Part shown: one piece after another, positions 55,760 through 64,000 of the stretch
How the letters are laid out: every line of letters starts with the position of its first letter
Position numbering within the stretch: position 1 is the stretch's first letter
Assembly (NCBI GenBank): GCA_020746835.1
Contig: JAGPNK010000002.1
Coordinates: 434,001-498,000 of the forward strand
DNA from: Stachybotrys elegans
Lineage: Eukaryota > Ascomycota > Sordariomycetes > Hypocreales > Stachybotryaceae
DNA length: 64,000 nt
Reading direction: 5' to 3'
The notes under the pieces: generated by a model
The model's database searches: none
What the model saw: the letters and a program-made list of their open reading frames with translations, nothing else
What the model was told of the DNA's origin: nothing
Program-made: the position numbers and the translations under genes

Positions 55760-57367
55760 ATGCTTCATATTATTGTCGTCGGTGGTGGCATTGCCGGCCT
55801 CTCGGCCGCCATCTCCCTGCGTCGTGTTGGCCATACGGTTCACATTTACGAGCGGTCGCCCATGCTCAGCGAGGTCGGCGCCGCCATCAGCGTGCCGCCC
55901 AACGCAACCCGTTTGCTTGTGGCGTGGGGTCTGGATCCGAAGCGCTGGCGTTTTGTCCAGGCCAGGTCCTTCACATACCTGGATCATCTCACGCTCGAAA
56001 CCACGGCGGTGCTTTGCAAGGAGGACACCTGGAGAGCTGCCGGCGGTGCTGATTCGTACCACGCTCATCGAGTCGACCTCCAAGAGTCGTTGAAGTGGCT
56101 GGCCACGCGAGAAGACGGCCCTGGCACACCTGTCACCATCCACACTTCGTCACATGTCGTGGCATACGTGAGAGCTTATTATCAACCTCTTTGGTATGTC
56201 TTGAACGAACTAACCAATTTTAGAACTCGGAAAAGCCATCCATCACTCTGAGGTCTGGTCAAGAGCTGTGTGCCGATCTCATTATCGGCGCTGACGGTGT
56301 TCATTCACTTGCTACCGAAGCAGTCCTCGGGCATCGCAACGCCCCGGTTCCCCCGGCCCATTCCAACTGGTGTTTTCGCTTCCTGATTCCTGCTAACGAG
56401 CTGGAGTCTGATCCAGAGACCAAAGGATGGAACGACAACTGTGACGGCAGGCTGAACATCATTGCTCATAATGAGTCGAGGCGAAGAATAGTAGCTTACA
56501 CGTGCCGCGAGTAGGTGAAATTCCGGGCACTGGTTGACAGGACTGACTGCATCTAGCAACACTGTACACAATTTCGCGGCCATCTATTTTGACGACAAGG
56601 AGAGCGTGCCGGATACTGAAGGTATGTCCTTTTCTGCCAAAGCCAGGATCAATCTGACACCAAGAAGATTGGCAGAAAACTGCCGATATCTCTCAGGTCC
56701 TCTCCTTGTATGAGGGCTTCAACCCTCGACTCCTCAAGATCATGAGGTAAGGCATAGATTCATGTGGGATTCCGACTAACTATGTACAGCAAGGCAACAA
56801 GTGTCAAGCGATGGCCTCTCCTATACCGAAAGCCAGTCAAAAAATGGCACAAAGACTTCTTGGTCTTGACTGGGGACGCCGCTCACCCAATGCTCCCTCG
56901 TATGTCTTTTCCTTGTATGTATCATGCCCTGACTGACATGTGACAGATCAGGGCCAAGCAGGGGCCATGGCGCTTGAAGATGGCCTCACCCTTGGTCTCG
57001 TCCTTAATGGTGCCACGCGGGCCAACATGCAGGACCGGCTGCAGATTTACACGGACATTCGACGCGGCAGAACCAGTGTAATGCAGATATTGAGCAATGC
57101 TGGTCAGGATGAAGCACACCTTATCCGAAAGGACCTGATGCAGTTCTTGGCAGACTCGCAGATCCCAGGTCAGTCAAACTCTTGCGCATAAACTTGGACA
57201 CCTGGATTCTCACAGGCTGCTTAGATACCCCAGCCAAGATGCAAATCTATAGCTTTGCCTACGATGCAGTTCGGGAGACATTGACAGCCATGAAAGCATA
57301 TGATGAGGGCTTCGAACTCCCTTCAGACTATTTTGAGAGCGAAGTGATTCCAGGACCGAATCTTTGA
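55760..57367 (+). CDS. FAD-dependent monooxygenase (salicylate hydroxylase-like)
   Basis: A 440-residue class A flavin monooxygenase. Seven exons: 55760-56167, 56224-56510, 56557-56621, 56668-56746, 56790-56899, 56947-57168 and 57216-57367, all GT-AG and phase-consistent. Motifs are the FAD-binding [12 protein letters not shown] at residues 6-17, [16 protein letters not shown], the DG motif [11 protein letters not shown] and the GD motif [23 protein letters not shown] (in parts). Enzymes of this branch decarboxylate or hydroxylate aromatic acids or tailor secondary metabolites. It lies 2.5 kb from a UstYa-family oxidase, with a broken membrane gene between them. Its substrate is unknown. Confidence 0.9.
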
Positions 57368-57595
57368 AGTCAGCTTTGGAAGAAGCTGGACTGAGTAAAT
57401 TGGGTACTTGCCAGTCAGTGTTGACTTCACTGATTTTACGTTGAGCGCCTATCTTCCCATCTAAAGAACCACTTGCAACTTAATATTTGCTACATTTGCA
57501 TATCAGCTCTTTGCTACACGGCTCTTTCACCCGTCTTCAAACAAAGCCCCTTCTTAATGCCTCATTGTGCCCTCATAATAAACGGCAAGTAATTC

Positions 57596-58905
57596 TTACA
57601 AAGCACGCGGTGGTGCCGACTTGATATCTTGCATCAAAATCACCGTCGTCTGCACCCCATCACTGTCAAACTTTTCCTTCCCCTTTCTCACAGTGACGGA
57701 AAGGCCGCTCTCGGCATGAAAAAAGGAGGATTCATCGCAATTACGTACAGTCTCGAAGCCTGAGGAGTGTCCACTACCGGGAGAGGTGCGCCGAATCAGA
57801 CTGCTGAGTAATAGGATGGACATGAAGCCTCCCAGGCTGAAGTTGGTAAATGAGGAGCGCAATGTTAGTCCGCATGTTGCGGTGATACCAATCTGTACCT
57901 CGGCCAGGTTCCAGATGGAGAGATCGGTTATCAGCACTATGGGCTGCCTCCGTTAGTTGATTACTGGAGTGTACTTGAGACATAAGGTAGGGGGTTTGAC
58001 TTGCAGATCGGAACTCTCTTGGTAACTACGAGCGCCACAGTAATATAAATACCTGCCTTTGCAGCCGCAGCTCCGACAGAACCGCGAGTGACGGTCTGTC
58101 TCGGTGGATGGCCATAGAAAACTCGGTCATGACCTACAGAAGACCAATCATAAATATCAAGATGGCCAGAGCCTTTGTTCTCGCATTCATCTTCAGACCG
58201 AGGACGATGGGGATGGGAATCAGAACGGTAATTAGATCCGTGGCAACGTCAGTGGCAACCATGGCATAGTCCGAGGGCACAGCCGCGCCACAGTATTTTT
58301 AGTACTGATCAGGCGTAGAGAAGAGTGCATTGAGGTTTGTTCCACACTCTAGGAGGCCAGCCATGACAAATGCCACGGTCCACAAGGCGATGATGACCGT
58401 GTATCTTGCGAGAAACCTCCGGGACATCATGCGGGCAAAGAGATGCCAAAACAGCAGGCATGCGGACAGCTTGACCAACCCAACACCGGTAATACTGAGA
58501 AGGATGAAAGCTAGCTGGGACTACAGCAATATGAGACACGGGTAAGCAAAAGGTATGAACATTACTCACATGCTTGGTTTTGTTCAGTCCGTCTGCTGTG
58601 GCTGCAGCGAGAGTCTCGCCAATGGGGAACCCAAAAACCCGTTACTGGATAGCTATAAGTGACGTCGTCAGATATAGTTGCTCTAAGTCCGGGAAGCATC
58701 TAAACCTTACCGTAAATCTCGAGTACGGACAGTCCCGTAGCCACAACCCATGCTGACAGGATGAGCCAGTCGCTGGCGATGATGGGCTGGCGCTTCTGAC
58801 GGCGGGCATGGAACCTCAGCGCAACACAAAGAGTCGACAAGAATTGAAGAATGGCTGTGCCGGCCAGTATGCCGATGGTGTAGCTATTGTGTGGGGGGGC
58901 TATGA
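57596..58905 (-). pseudogene. Rhodopsin-like seven-helix membrane protein, broken
   Basis: The remnant of the fungal rhodopsin-like integral membrane family (PTH11-related). Recognisable parts on the minus strand are NSYTIGILAGTAILQFL and ASDWLILSAWVVATG (helices 1-2), RVFGFPIGETLAAATADGL, SQLAFILLSITGVGLVKLSA (helix 3) and SDYAMVATDVATDLITVLIP (helix 5). The last part, DLSIWNLAEVQIGITATCGL, is the family's C-terminal helix signature. Two stops interrupt the frame: TAA at 58642-58644 directly before RVFGFP, and TAA at 58299-58301 between DQY and KYCGAAVPS. The N-terminal start also cannot be joined by a normal intron. Several internal introns still have good GT-AG ends, so decay looks recent. 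Confidence 0.7.
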
Positions 58906-59848
58906 TGAATAGTGGTGACTGCTTACTCTCTGCTTTGCACTGGGACAGCTTGAGGAGGGCAGCAAATGAGAGGAAGCATAGTACCGATTATATGAACATC
59001 CCCGAGTTTCCATTGTCAGTGGCATTTTTCACAGGCAGCCTTCTGTCGACAAACGAAGCATCTCCTGGACCCCAAACTGGATGGCACAGCATCTGCCTCG
59101 ATCCTGCGACCGTTGCTTGGACGCGCTTTTCCGCCCGTCGTTATCTCGGACCGGGTTAGGGAGTTGCATTGTCTTGGCCAAGACGCCGATTGCCACCCAC
59201 CCACTCACTCGCGGAGATAGCCCCCAACTTATTCTGCATCCCCCACAGCCATGGGTGGCAGATTGGGTGTTGACGCCGGGACGACTTCTACGAAGGGGAG
59301 AGATGACCGGTGGTAAAGATTGCAGAGTGGAAACAAAAGTTCCCCCTGCAGCAACATGTTCAATATTGGATAAAGGGCATACATTTATACACTTGCTTCT
59401 TTTGCGCCACCTTGGGCTCGTCCCCTGCTGCATGGTGCGGTGCAGTTGTAACCAATTGTCATTTATTGATCTGATATCGTCTTTATCGTCAGAGGGGGCC
59501 TCCTCGTAGTTGCTGGTCTGTATCCCATTGGGGCAAACGAACGGGAAATCCCACATTGTGCGGTGCAGACACCCAGAGTCCTTGCAGGAGTACGATAAGA
59601 CCCACCTTTTGAGGCGATTGGTTTATTTTCATGGTGTCTAATGTCCGCATTCCCGGCAAGTTTGGGGGCGGCGTCGAGCGCTGGCCCCTGATTCGTTGTT
59701 GTCATGCGACCAGACCGTCGGGCGAGGACGAGGGTTGATCAACCTGGGTGATATAACCAGAGGTGCACCCACGATCACTCCTCACATGAGCTGTACCTGT
59801 ATACCACCCCAATGCGACTCGAGCCCCTGAAGTGGTTTTCATAGTAAG
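58906..59848. other. Intergenic region
   Basis: About 0.9 kb between the rhodopsin-like remnant and the UstYa-family gene. It contains only short frames without domains. I looked for a repeat-bearing RiPP precursor with Lys-Arg sites here and did not find one. Confidence 0.45.
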
Positions 59849-60797
59849 ATGGCACCGGCTTTTACACATAAATCAAGTGGGTATGTCGCTCTTGGGTCTC
59901 AGGATGAGAAACTCGGTTTGAACTCTCGCACATCTGAGATTCCGGACCGCCATTATCTCGATTCGGATTGGAAGTGGAGGTTCTTTGGCCTGGCTTATGT
60001 CTCGTTCTTACTGTGTCTGGTCATTGGCGGCTTGGCATACAAAATCGAGACATCCGTCTGTCCGTCCGCAACACCGGGCGCAAAGCTCCCACACAGTCAG
60101 TCCACCATGACTCACGATGGACTCAGTGGAGTTATATGGCTGACATCTCGCTCTTTTAGCCCCAGCACCTGTGGAATGGGTGAACAAGGACATCAAGCAG
60201 GACCCTCGCTTCATGGGAAAACCCCGCCTTGAGATGGACCAGGCGTGGCATGAGCTACTTGCCGGCACCATGATACGCTTCTCTGCCGAGGAGATGCACA
60301 TGGCAAACAATGCCACGTCGGCGAGACACGTAGACGGAACAGGATACATTGGAGGCCTGGGCATCTCCCACAATCTGCATTGTCTGGTAAGTGTCTCCGT
60401 GATGTTTCCCAGTATTTATGCGCTCTTTGGATCTAACAAGCCGCTACAGAAGCGAATCAGGCAGTGGATGTACCCCGATTACTACTATGGCAGCGAGGAG
60501 CAGGACTGGGATGAGCTCGCCGCGCACGTCGACCACTGCCTAGAGACGATCCGTCAGGCCTTGCTCTGCAGTGCAGACGTCAATGTCTTCACCTTGATAT
60601 GGACGTCGCACAGCAAGACCAAGCCGTCTACAAGAGTGCCGCAACAGCATGCCTGCGTCAACTGGGATGTGTTGCAAGAGTGGATGCTGGGAAGGGCTGC
60701 GAGTTTTGACCAGATGATTGGGCCTGACCCGAGGTTGTATGAGGGTAATCACTCCCAGGACCAGTCCCCCGTTGTAGAGAGGGATGTCTCCGTTTAA
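59849..60797 (+). CDS. UstYa-family (DUF3328) oxidase
   Basis: A 273-residue UstYa-like protein. Exons are 59849-60095, 60160-60386 and 60450-60797. A cytosolic N-terminus with SGYVALGSQDE is followed by one transmembrane helix (FFGLAYVSFLLCLVIGGLAY) and a lumenal domain. The domain has the two family HxxHC motifs, HNLHC at residues 153-157 and HVDHC at 184-188, presumed copper or iron ligands. UstYa proteins cyclise or oxidise ribosomal peptides (ustiloxin, phomopsin) and also act in some non-peptide pathways. VEWVNKDIKQDPRFMG and HELLAGTMIRFSAEEM match the family's central part. No UstA-like precursor is visible in this window. Confidence 0.93.
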
Positions 60798-61203
60798 GTG
60801 CTATGTGGAGCGATTCTCGCCTGAGCCTCTATCCTTCCGGTAGGGGGGTTGTGGAGCAAACCGGGGCCTTTCAATATATTCTGCAGGGCATTTGTCCAGC
60901 TCAGAACGGCATATAAACAAATTCAATGTTTGTGACGAGGTGTGTTTGGACAAAACTGGTCTCCTTGGTGTAAAACAAAGGCGTTGATGTTGGAATATCA
61001 CATGCACCTTAGTGCTGTTGTATGCCCTTAGACTGTCAAGGCTCATAATGCAAAAGCGTTTGACGGCTGTAGCTGCGGATGGTACTGGATATAAATATGG
61101 TCTAAGAGATGGTAAAGATAAGAAGAAGAAGCAAGTAATAATTTATAGGATAAAAAAATAAACATTGAATACAGTTAATAGCCTTATACAGAAGCTCAAC
61201 ACC
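60798..61203. other. Intergenic region
   Basis: About 0.4 kb between two convergent genes. AT-rich, with an A/G-rich stretch (AAGATAAGAAGAAGAAGC) near 61115. Nothing else is seen. Confidence 0.55.
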
Positions 61204-61754
61204 TTATACCAGCCCTCCCTGAATAGAAACCGCAAGAAGTATCCTACCTAGGTAGCGCATGTGATCTTTGTTACAAACATCAAAGGGACCATATTCCTGC
61301 ATTTTCAGGAACGAATTGGTCATCTTGTGGCCTCGGATATAGCTGATATAATCATCGTCAAAAGATGCAACGGTCAAGTACACCTCATGGCGGTCCTGGG
61401 ATACCATCAGGCGCCTTCGTCGCCAGGTCAGTATCTTTGTTATTTCTTGTAGAGATCCGATTCATACCTATGAACACTGGGCGTAGTCGTGTTCGCCGGT
61501 GCAGGCACACCAATGACGGGCGGTAAGGGTTCGCAAATCCAAGCTGCCATCTGAGCACCTTCTTGCATTCGGATGTCGCGGTGCGCCGCTGGGAGAACTT
61601 GGCGCAGATGCGGCTTCACCTCAATAATAGCGCCAGGCTGTTTGTTGGCTTTGAGCCGGAGAAATCCATCCACTTGGGCCTGGTAAATGTTCTTGTTGGT
61701 CGAGTTCGTGACGAAGAAAGGGCGTCGGTGCAAGGTCCAGTCTCCCTTCACCAT
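61204..61754 (-). CDS. Fungal protein with PD-(D/E)XK-like signature
   Basis: A 165-residue protein, exons (minus strand) 61468-61754 and 61204-61414. The core reads AQVDGFLRLKANKQPGAIIE followed by VK. This Asp-x(15-16)-Glu-x-Lys arrangement between predicted beta strands resembles a PD-(D/E)XK nuclease active site. The second half (RHEVYLTVASFDDDYISYIRG, in parts, then FLKMQEYGPFDVCNKDHMRY and LGRILLAVSIQGG) matches, to my memory, the C-terminus of a family of uncharacterised ascomycete proteins. An in-frame stop lies just before ATG 61754, so the short form may be complete or may lack 5' exons. Nuclease activity is inference only. Confidence 0.6.
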
Positions 61755-61954
61755 GGTCGGCTGTTGTTATGGAGGGTCGTGGCCCACGCGGTCCATCCAC
61801 AGTGACCACAACAGACCACCAGGCCCCACCACCTTTGCCTTCATCACCATCCTCATCACCAACATCAACAGACAGTATCGTCTGGCCCAAGGCAGGATCC
61901 GTCTCTAAGCGCTCTGCTCTCTCCATTGACCCTCGTTCCGCTGTCAGTATCGCC

Positions 61955-63167
61955 ATGACTGTCTATAAAGAGGACTTGGTGCCGTTGAGCACTTCACCCA
62001 CCCGCACAGCGCTGGCAATCCACACCGACAATCACATCCAAATCAACATCCAGGACGAAACTGGAGCATGCCACCAAGTCCTGCCTACATCTCTCTCTCT
62101 TGAAGAATCTTCGGACACCATCATGTCTCCCACTAAGCCCCCTCACCAGTCTCTGTCGCAGCTACGGGCGGCCAGCTACAGCCAGATTGTCAACCACATC
62201 GGCCCCATTCTCAGGAAGCGTGTTGCCGAGCAAGGAAGCTATGTCAACGACCTACTGTCCACTCTAGATATTGGCGTCACGGACCTTGACCTTGCGACTG
62301 GCATTCCGGGGCACCAACAGCCGCCCTTCATTCAGCCCATACCCGCTAAGCAACTCTTGCAATGTCTGTCCAAGAGCCAACCCTGGGTCCGGGATCCAGA
62401 CTTCGAGCCCCGGGACCCGGAGGATAACGTCTGGGACGCCAATATTTGGGCGGCTGAACGACTTCTCTACTTTCTACACGCCTGGCTGTTCCGGTCCAAC
62501 GGCTCAGAAACACCCTTGATCGAATACAGTAATTGGCTTCTTCACCCGTAAGTAGTTCCCTCTCTCTCTCTCTCTCTCTCTATTCTACCTCTCTTTTCTC
62601 CTATCTTTTATTTTATTTTTCTGCTTATCACTTTGTACTCCCAGTGGCGGACCCGAGGCCCAAATACTCAACCGCAAGACGTACAAGAAGAATCGAGGCT
62701 GGGTGGTCTGGGAGGTATACTACTACTTTCGACAACCCTCCAAGGACGTCAAAATCGACCGATCCAACAGCCACCATTGGGATACCTCTAAGCCGCACAT
62801 CACCTGTGTGGTCCAAGATGATGCTCCTTTGATAGACGGTAAAATCTCTGCCAGTGAGCTTTGCGCCATTGTGTGGTTGGCTGGCAAAAGGGGCACTGAT
62901 GCTAGGTATGGAGCCCATGCCATCATTCCCATCACCGTCATTACCCTCTCAGGAAGCCAAGCACGTATCGTCCAGGGCAACTGGAACGTCATCACTGGGA
63001 AGATTATTTTGTACAAATCCCGAATCATGGATCTTGGGGACGGTCCTTGGGTCATAAGTAAAGACGGAAAGTCCCGGGATGTGCATCCCGATCTCTTGCA
63101 TCTTCTTGGCTGGTTCGTGGGCAGTCCTGTTGGCGACACCGTGGTGCAGACACCTCAGAGGCGGTAG
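61955..63167 (+). CDS. Uncharacterised fungal protein, head-to-head with the PD-(D/E)XK-like gene
   Basis: Unrecognised protein in two exons (61955-62547 and 62645-63167), about 371 residues from MTVYKEDLVPLSTS. The frame is open further upstream to an ATG at 61769 (433 residues), but that would leave almost no space before the divergent gene. MSPTKPPHQSL (62122) is a third possible start. Visible parts are LRAASYSQIVNHIGPILRKR, NVWDANIWAAERLLYFLHAW, NRKTYKKNRGWVVWEVYYYF, KPHITCVVQDDAPLIDGK and PITVITLSGSQARIVQGNWN. No transmembrane segment, signal peptide or catalytic motif is recognised. The intron carries a CT microsatellite. Confidence 0.65.
62557..62581. repeat. (CT)n microsatellite inside an intron
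   Basis: About 12 CT units directly after the donor site of the intron at 62548-62644 of the uncharacterised plus-strand gene, followed by a T-rich stretch that continues the polypyrimidine tract. Confidence 0.9.
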
Positions 63168-63563
63168 GATATTGACGAGAAAAGAAGAGAGGAATGGGTC
63201 GTGTGCTCAGTGTAGAGTCTTGGGTATTTTGGTTGTTTTTTTTTTTCTTTCTTAATTGGCATATGCCAAGGGAACTGGAGTTGCAACATGATGGGGGAAT
63301 AGCCTCAATAACAAAGTGTGTCTCGTCTCTCCCACCATGACTGGTACAAAGTGCATTGACATCCAAGGTAAAGATAATCAGTCTAATATTTAACTGATCA
63401 ACAATAGATAGAAATTCCTAAGGACAGCTTGACAATAGCCTTGCTGTTGTTCTGCGCTATTGTGTATAATCTTTGGTTGCCGGAGTCATCACCCCTTCTG
63501 TATTGGCTCTCTACTGCTTCCATCTTAGACTCCATGCCTCTTCTCATCCTCGTATAGCAAAAC
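63168..63563. other. Convergent intergenic region
   Basis: 3' flanks of the uncharacterised gene and the MDR dehydrogenase. A T-run is at about 63230-63245. Nothing else is seen. Confidence 0.6.
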
Positions 63564-64000
63564 TTATAAGGTCACAATAAGCTTTGTAGCACTGACCCCA
63601 GCCTTGCTCTTGTCCAGGGCTTCTTGGATATGCTCCAACCCGTTTCCAACAATCTCTGGTGCCGGCAAGCACTTCAGAGTTCCGTTTTCGAGAGCCGGAG
63701 TGATGAAGTTGGCCCAGATAGGATCGGCAACCTCGTCCACCGCGAAAATCATCCCAGCCTTCACACTATCCGGAACGTCCTCCGTGGGAGGAGGGTGGGT
63801 ACAGGCGAGGTGGCCACCTCCAAGCTTTGAAAGGATCTCCAGGTCATGTTTGTAAGTCTCGGGCGTCGAGATAGCATCAACAATGCCGACAAAACTGCCA
63901 TCCTCCTTGCATGCGGCCGCAATCTTGTCCACAATATCCGCATCTCGGTAATCAAAGACAGACGAAGCGCCGATTCCCTTGCACAAGTCGAAGTTCTTTG
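63564..64000 (-). CDS. MDR zinc-type alcohol dehydrogenase, C-terminal part (5' end outside window)
   Basis: The C-terminal 145 or so residues of a medium-chain dehydrogenase/reductase. The visible part starts KNFDLCKGIGASSVFDYRDA, the usual strand after the Rossmann loop where the cofactor 2'-phosphate or ribose is read. GIVDAISTPETYKHDLEILS and GGGHLACTHPPP follow, then the helix and strand FITPALENGTLKCLPAPEIV and the end (LEHIQEALDKSKAGVSATKL then IVTL). The GroES-like half lies beyond the right edge, so zinc ligands and cofactor preference cannot be checked. Confidence 0.88.
   Translation of the reverse strand, partial: KNFDLCKGIGASSVFDYRDADIVDKIAAACKEDGSFVGIVDAISTPETYKHDLEILSKLGGGHLACTHPPPTEDVPDSVKAGMIFAVDEVADPIWANFITPALENGTLKCLPAPEIVGNGLEHIQEALDKSKAGVSATKLIVTL

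Noticed and set aside
61769..61954. N-terminal extension of the unknown plus-strand gene from ATG 61769
   Set aside because: Pro/Thr/Ser-rich and would leave only 15 bp to the divergent start. The ATG at 61955 is preferred, though the extension cannot be excluded.

Overview
This window is eukaryotic nuclear DNA from a filamentous ascomycete (Pezizomycotina, most likely a Sordariomycete; the class is inferred from family content, not proven). Genes carry short GT-AG introns of roughly 45-110 nt. There are no operons or Shine-Dalgarno sites. The gene families are typical of fungi: Zn2Cys6 regulators, UstYa, GH7, GH47, NACHT proteins, Dal5-type transporters and toxD-like reductases. I spliced most genes by hand, choosing donors and acceptors that keep phase and restore recognisable domains. 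No tRNA, rRNA, CRISPR array or intact transposon was seen.

Left part (1-35 kb, accessory). The window opens inside an AAA ATPase gene, followed by a single-pass membrane protein with a cysteine-rich PAN-like ectodomain. Next is a probable catabolic module: a Baeyer-Villiger monooxygenase divergent from a Dal5-type permease, then a DszA/NtaA-type FMN monooxygenase. A CorA-like membrane protein and a small secreted protein follow. From 14 to 28 kb lie a toxD-like enoyl reductase, an FAD monooxygenase, an internally deleted FAD oxidoreductase, a CocE/NonD hydrolase with a tandem EthD-like C-terminus, and a C2H2 plus Zn2Cys6 regulator. This looks like a secondary-metabolism or detoxification neighbourhood without a core synthase. 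At 29.2-33.5 kb is the most striking gene: a 1,354-residue NLR-like protein with a nucleoside-phosphorylase N-terminus, a NACHT-type NTPase and a two-helix membrane C-terminus. A pair of 46-bp direct repeats lies on either side of it.

Middle part (35-52 kb, mostly housekeeping, GC-rich). Here are a GH7 family protein lacking the usual acid/base glutamate, mitochondrial release factor 1, a conserved Ser/Pro-rich fungal protein and a secreted histidine phosphatase. They are followed by CTP:phosphoethanolamine cytidylyltransferase, a branched-chain aminotransferase, a coiled-coil gene interrupted by an in-frame TAG, mitochondrial monothiol glutaredoxin 5 and a gamma-glutamyltranspeptidase-like enzyme.

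Right part (53-64 kb, accessory again). It holds a secreted GH47 alpha-1,2-mannosidase, a second FAD monooxygenase, a broken rhodopsin-like membrane gene and a UstYa-family oxidase. It ends with a head-to-head pair of unknown fungal genes (one with a PD-(D/E)XK-like signature) and the 3' end of an MDR dehydrogenase. Several genes carry disruptions (FAD oxidoreductase, regulator, coiled-coil gene, rhodopsin-like gene, possibly the CorA-like gene). They are either genuine decay in the accessory parts or sequence errors; reads or RNA data would separate the two.
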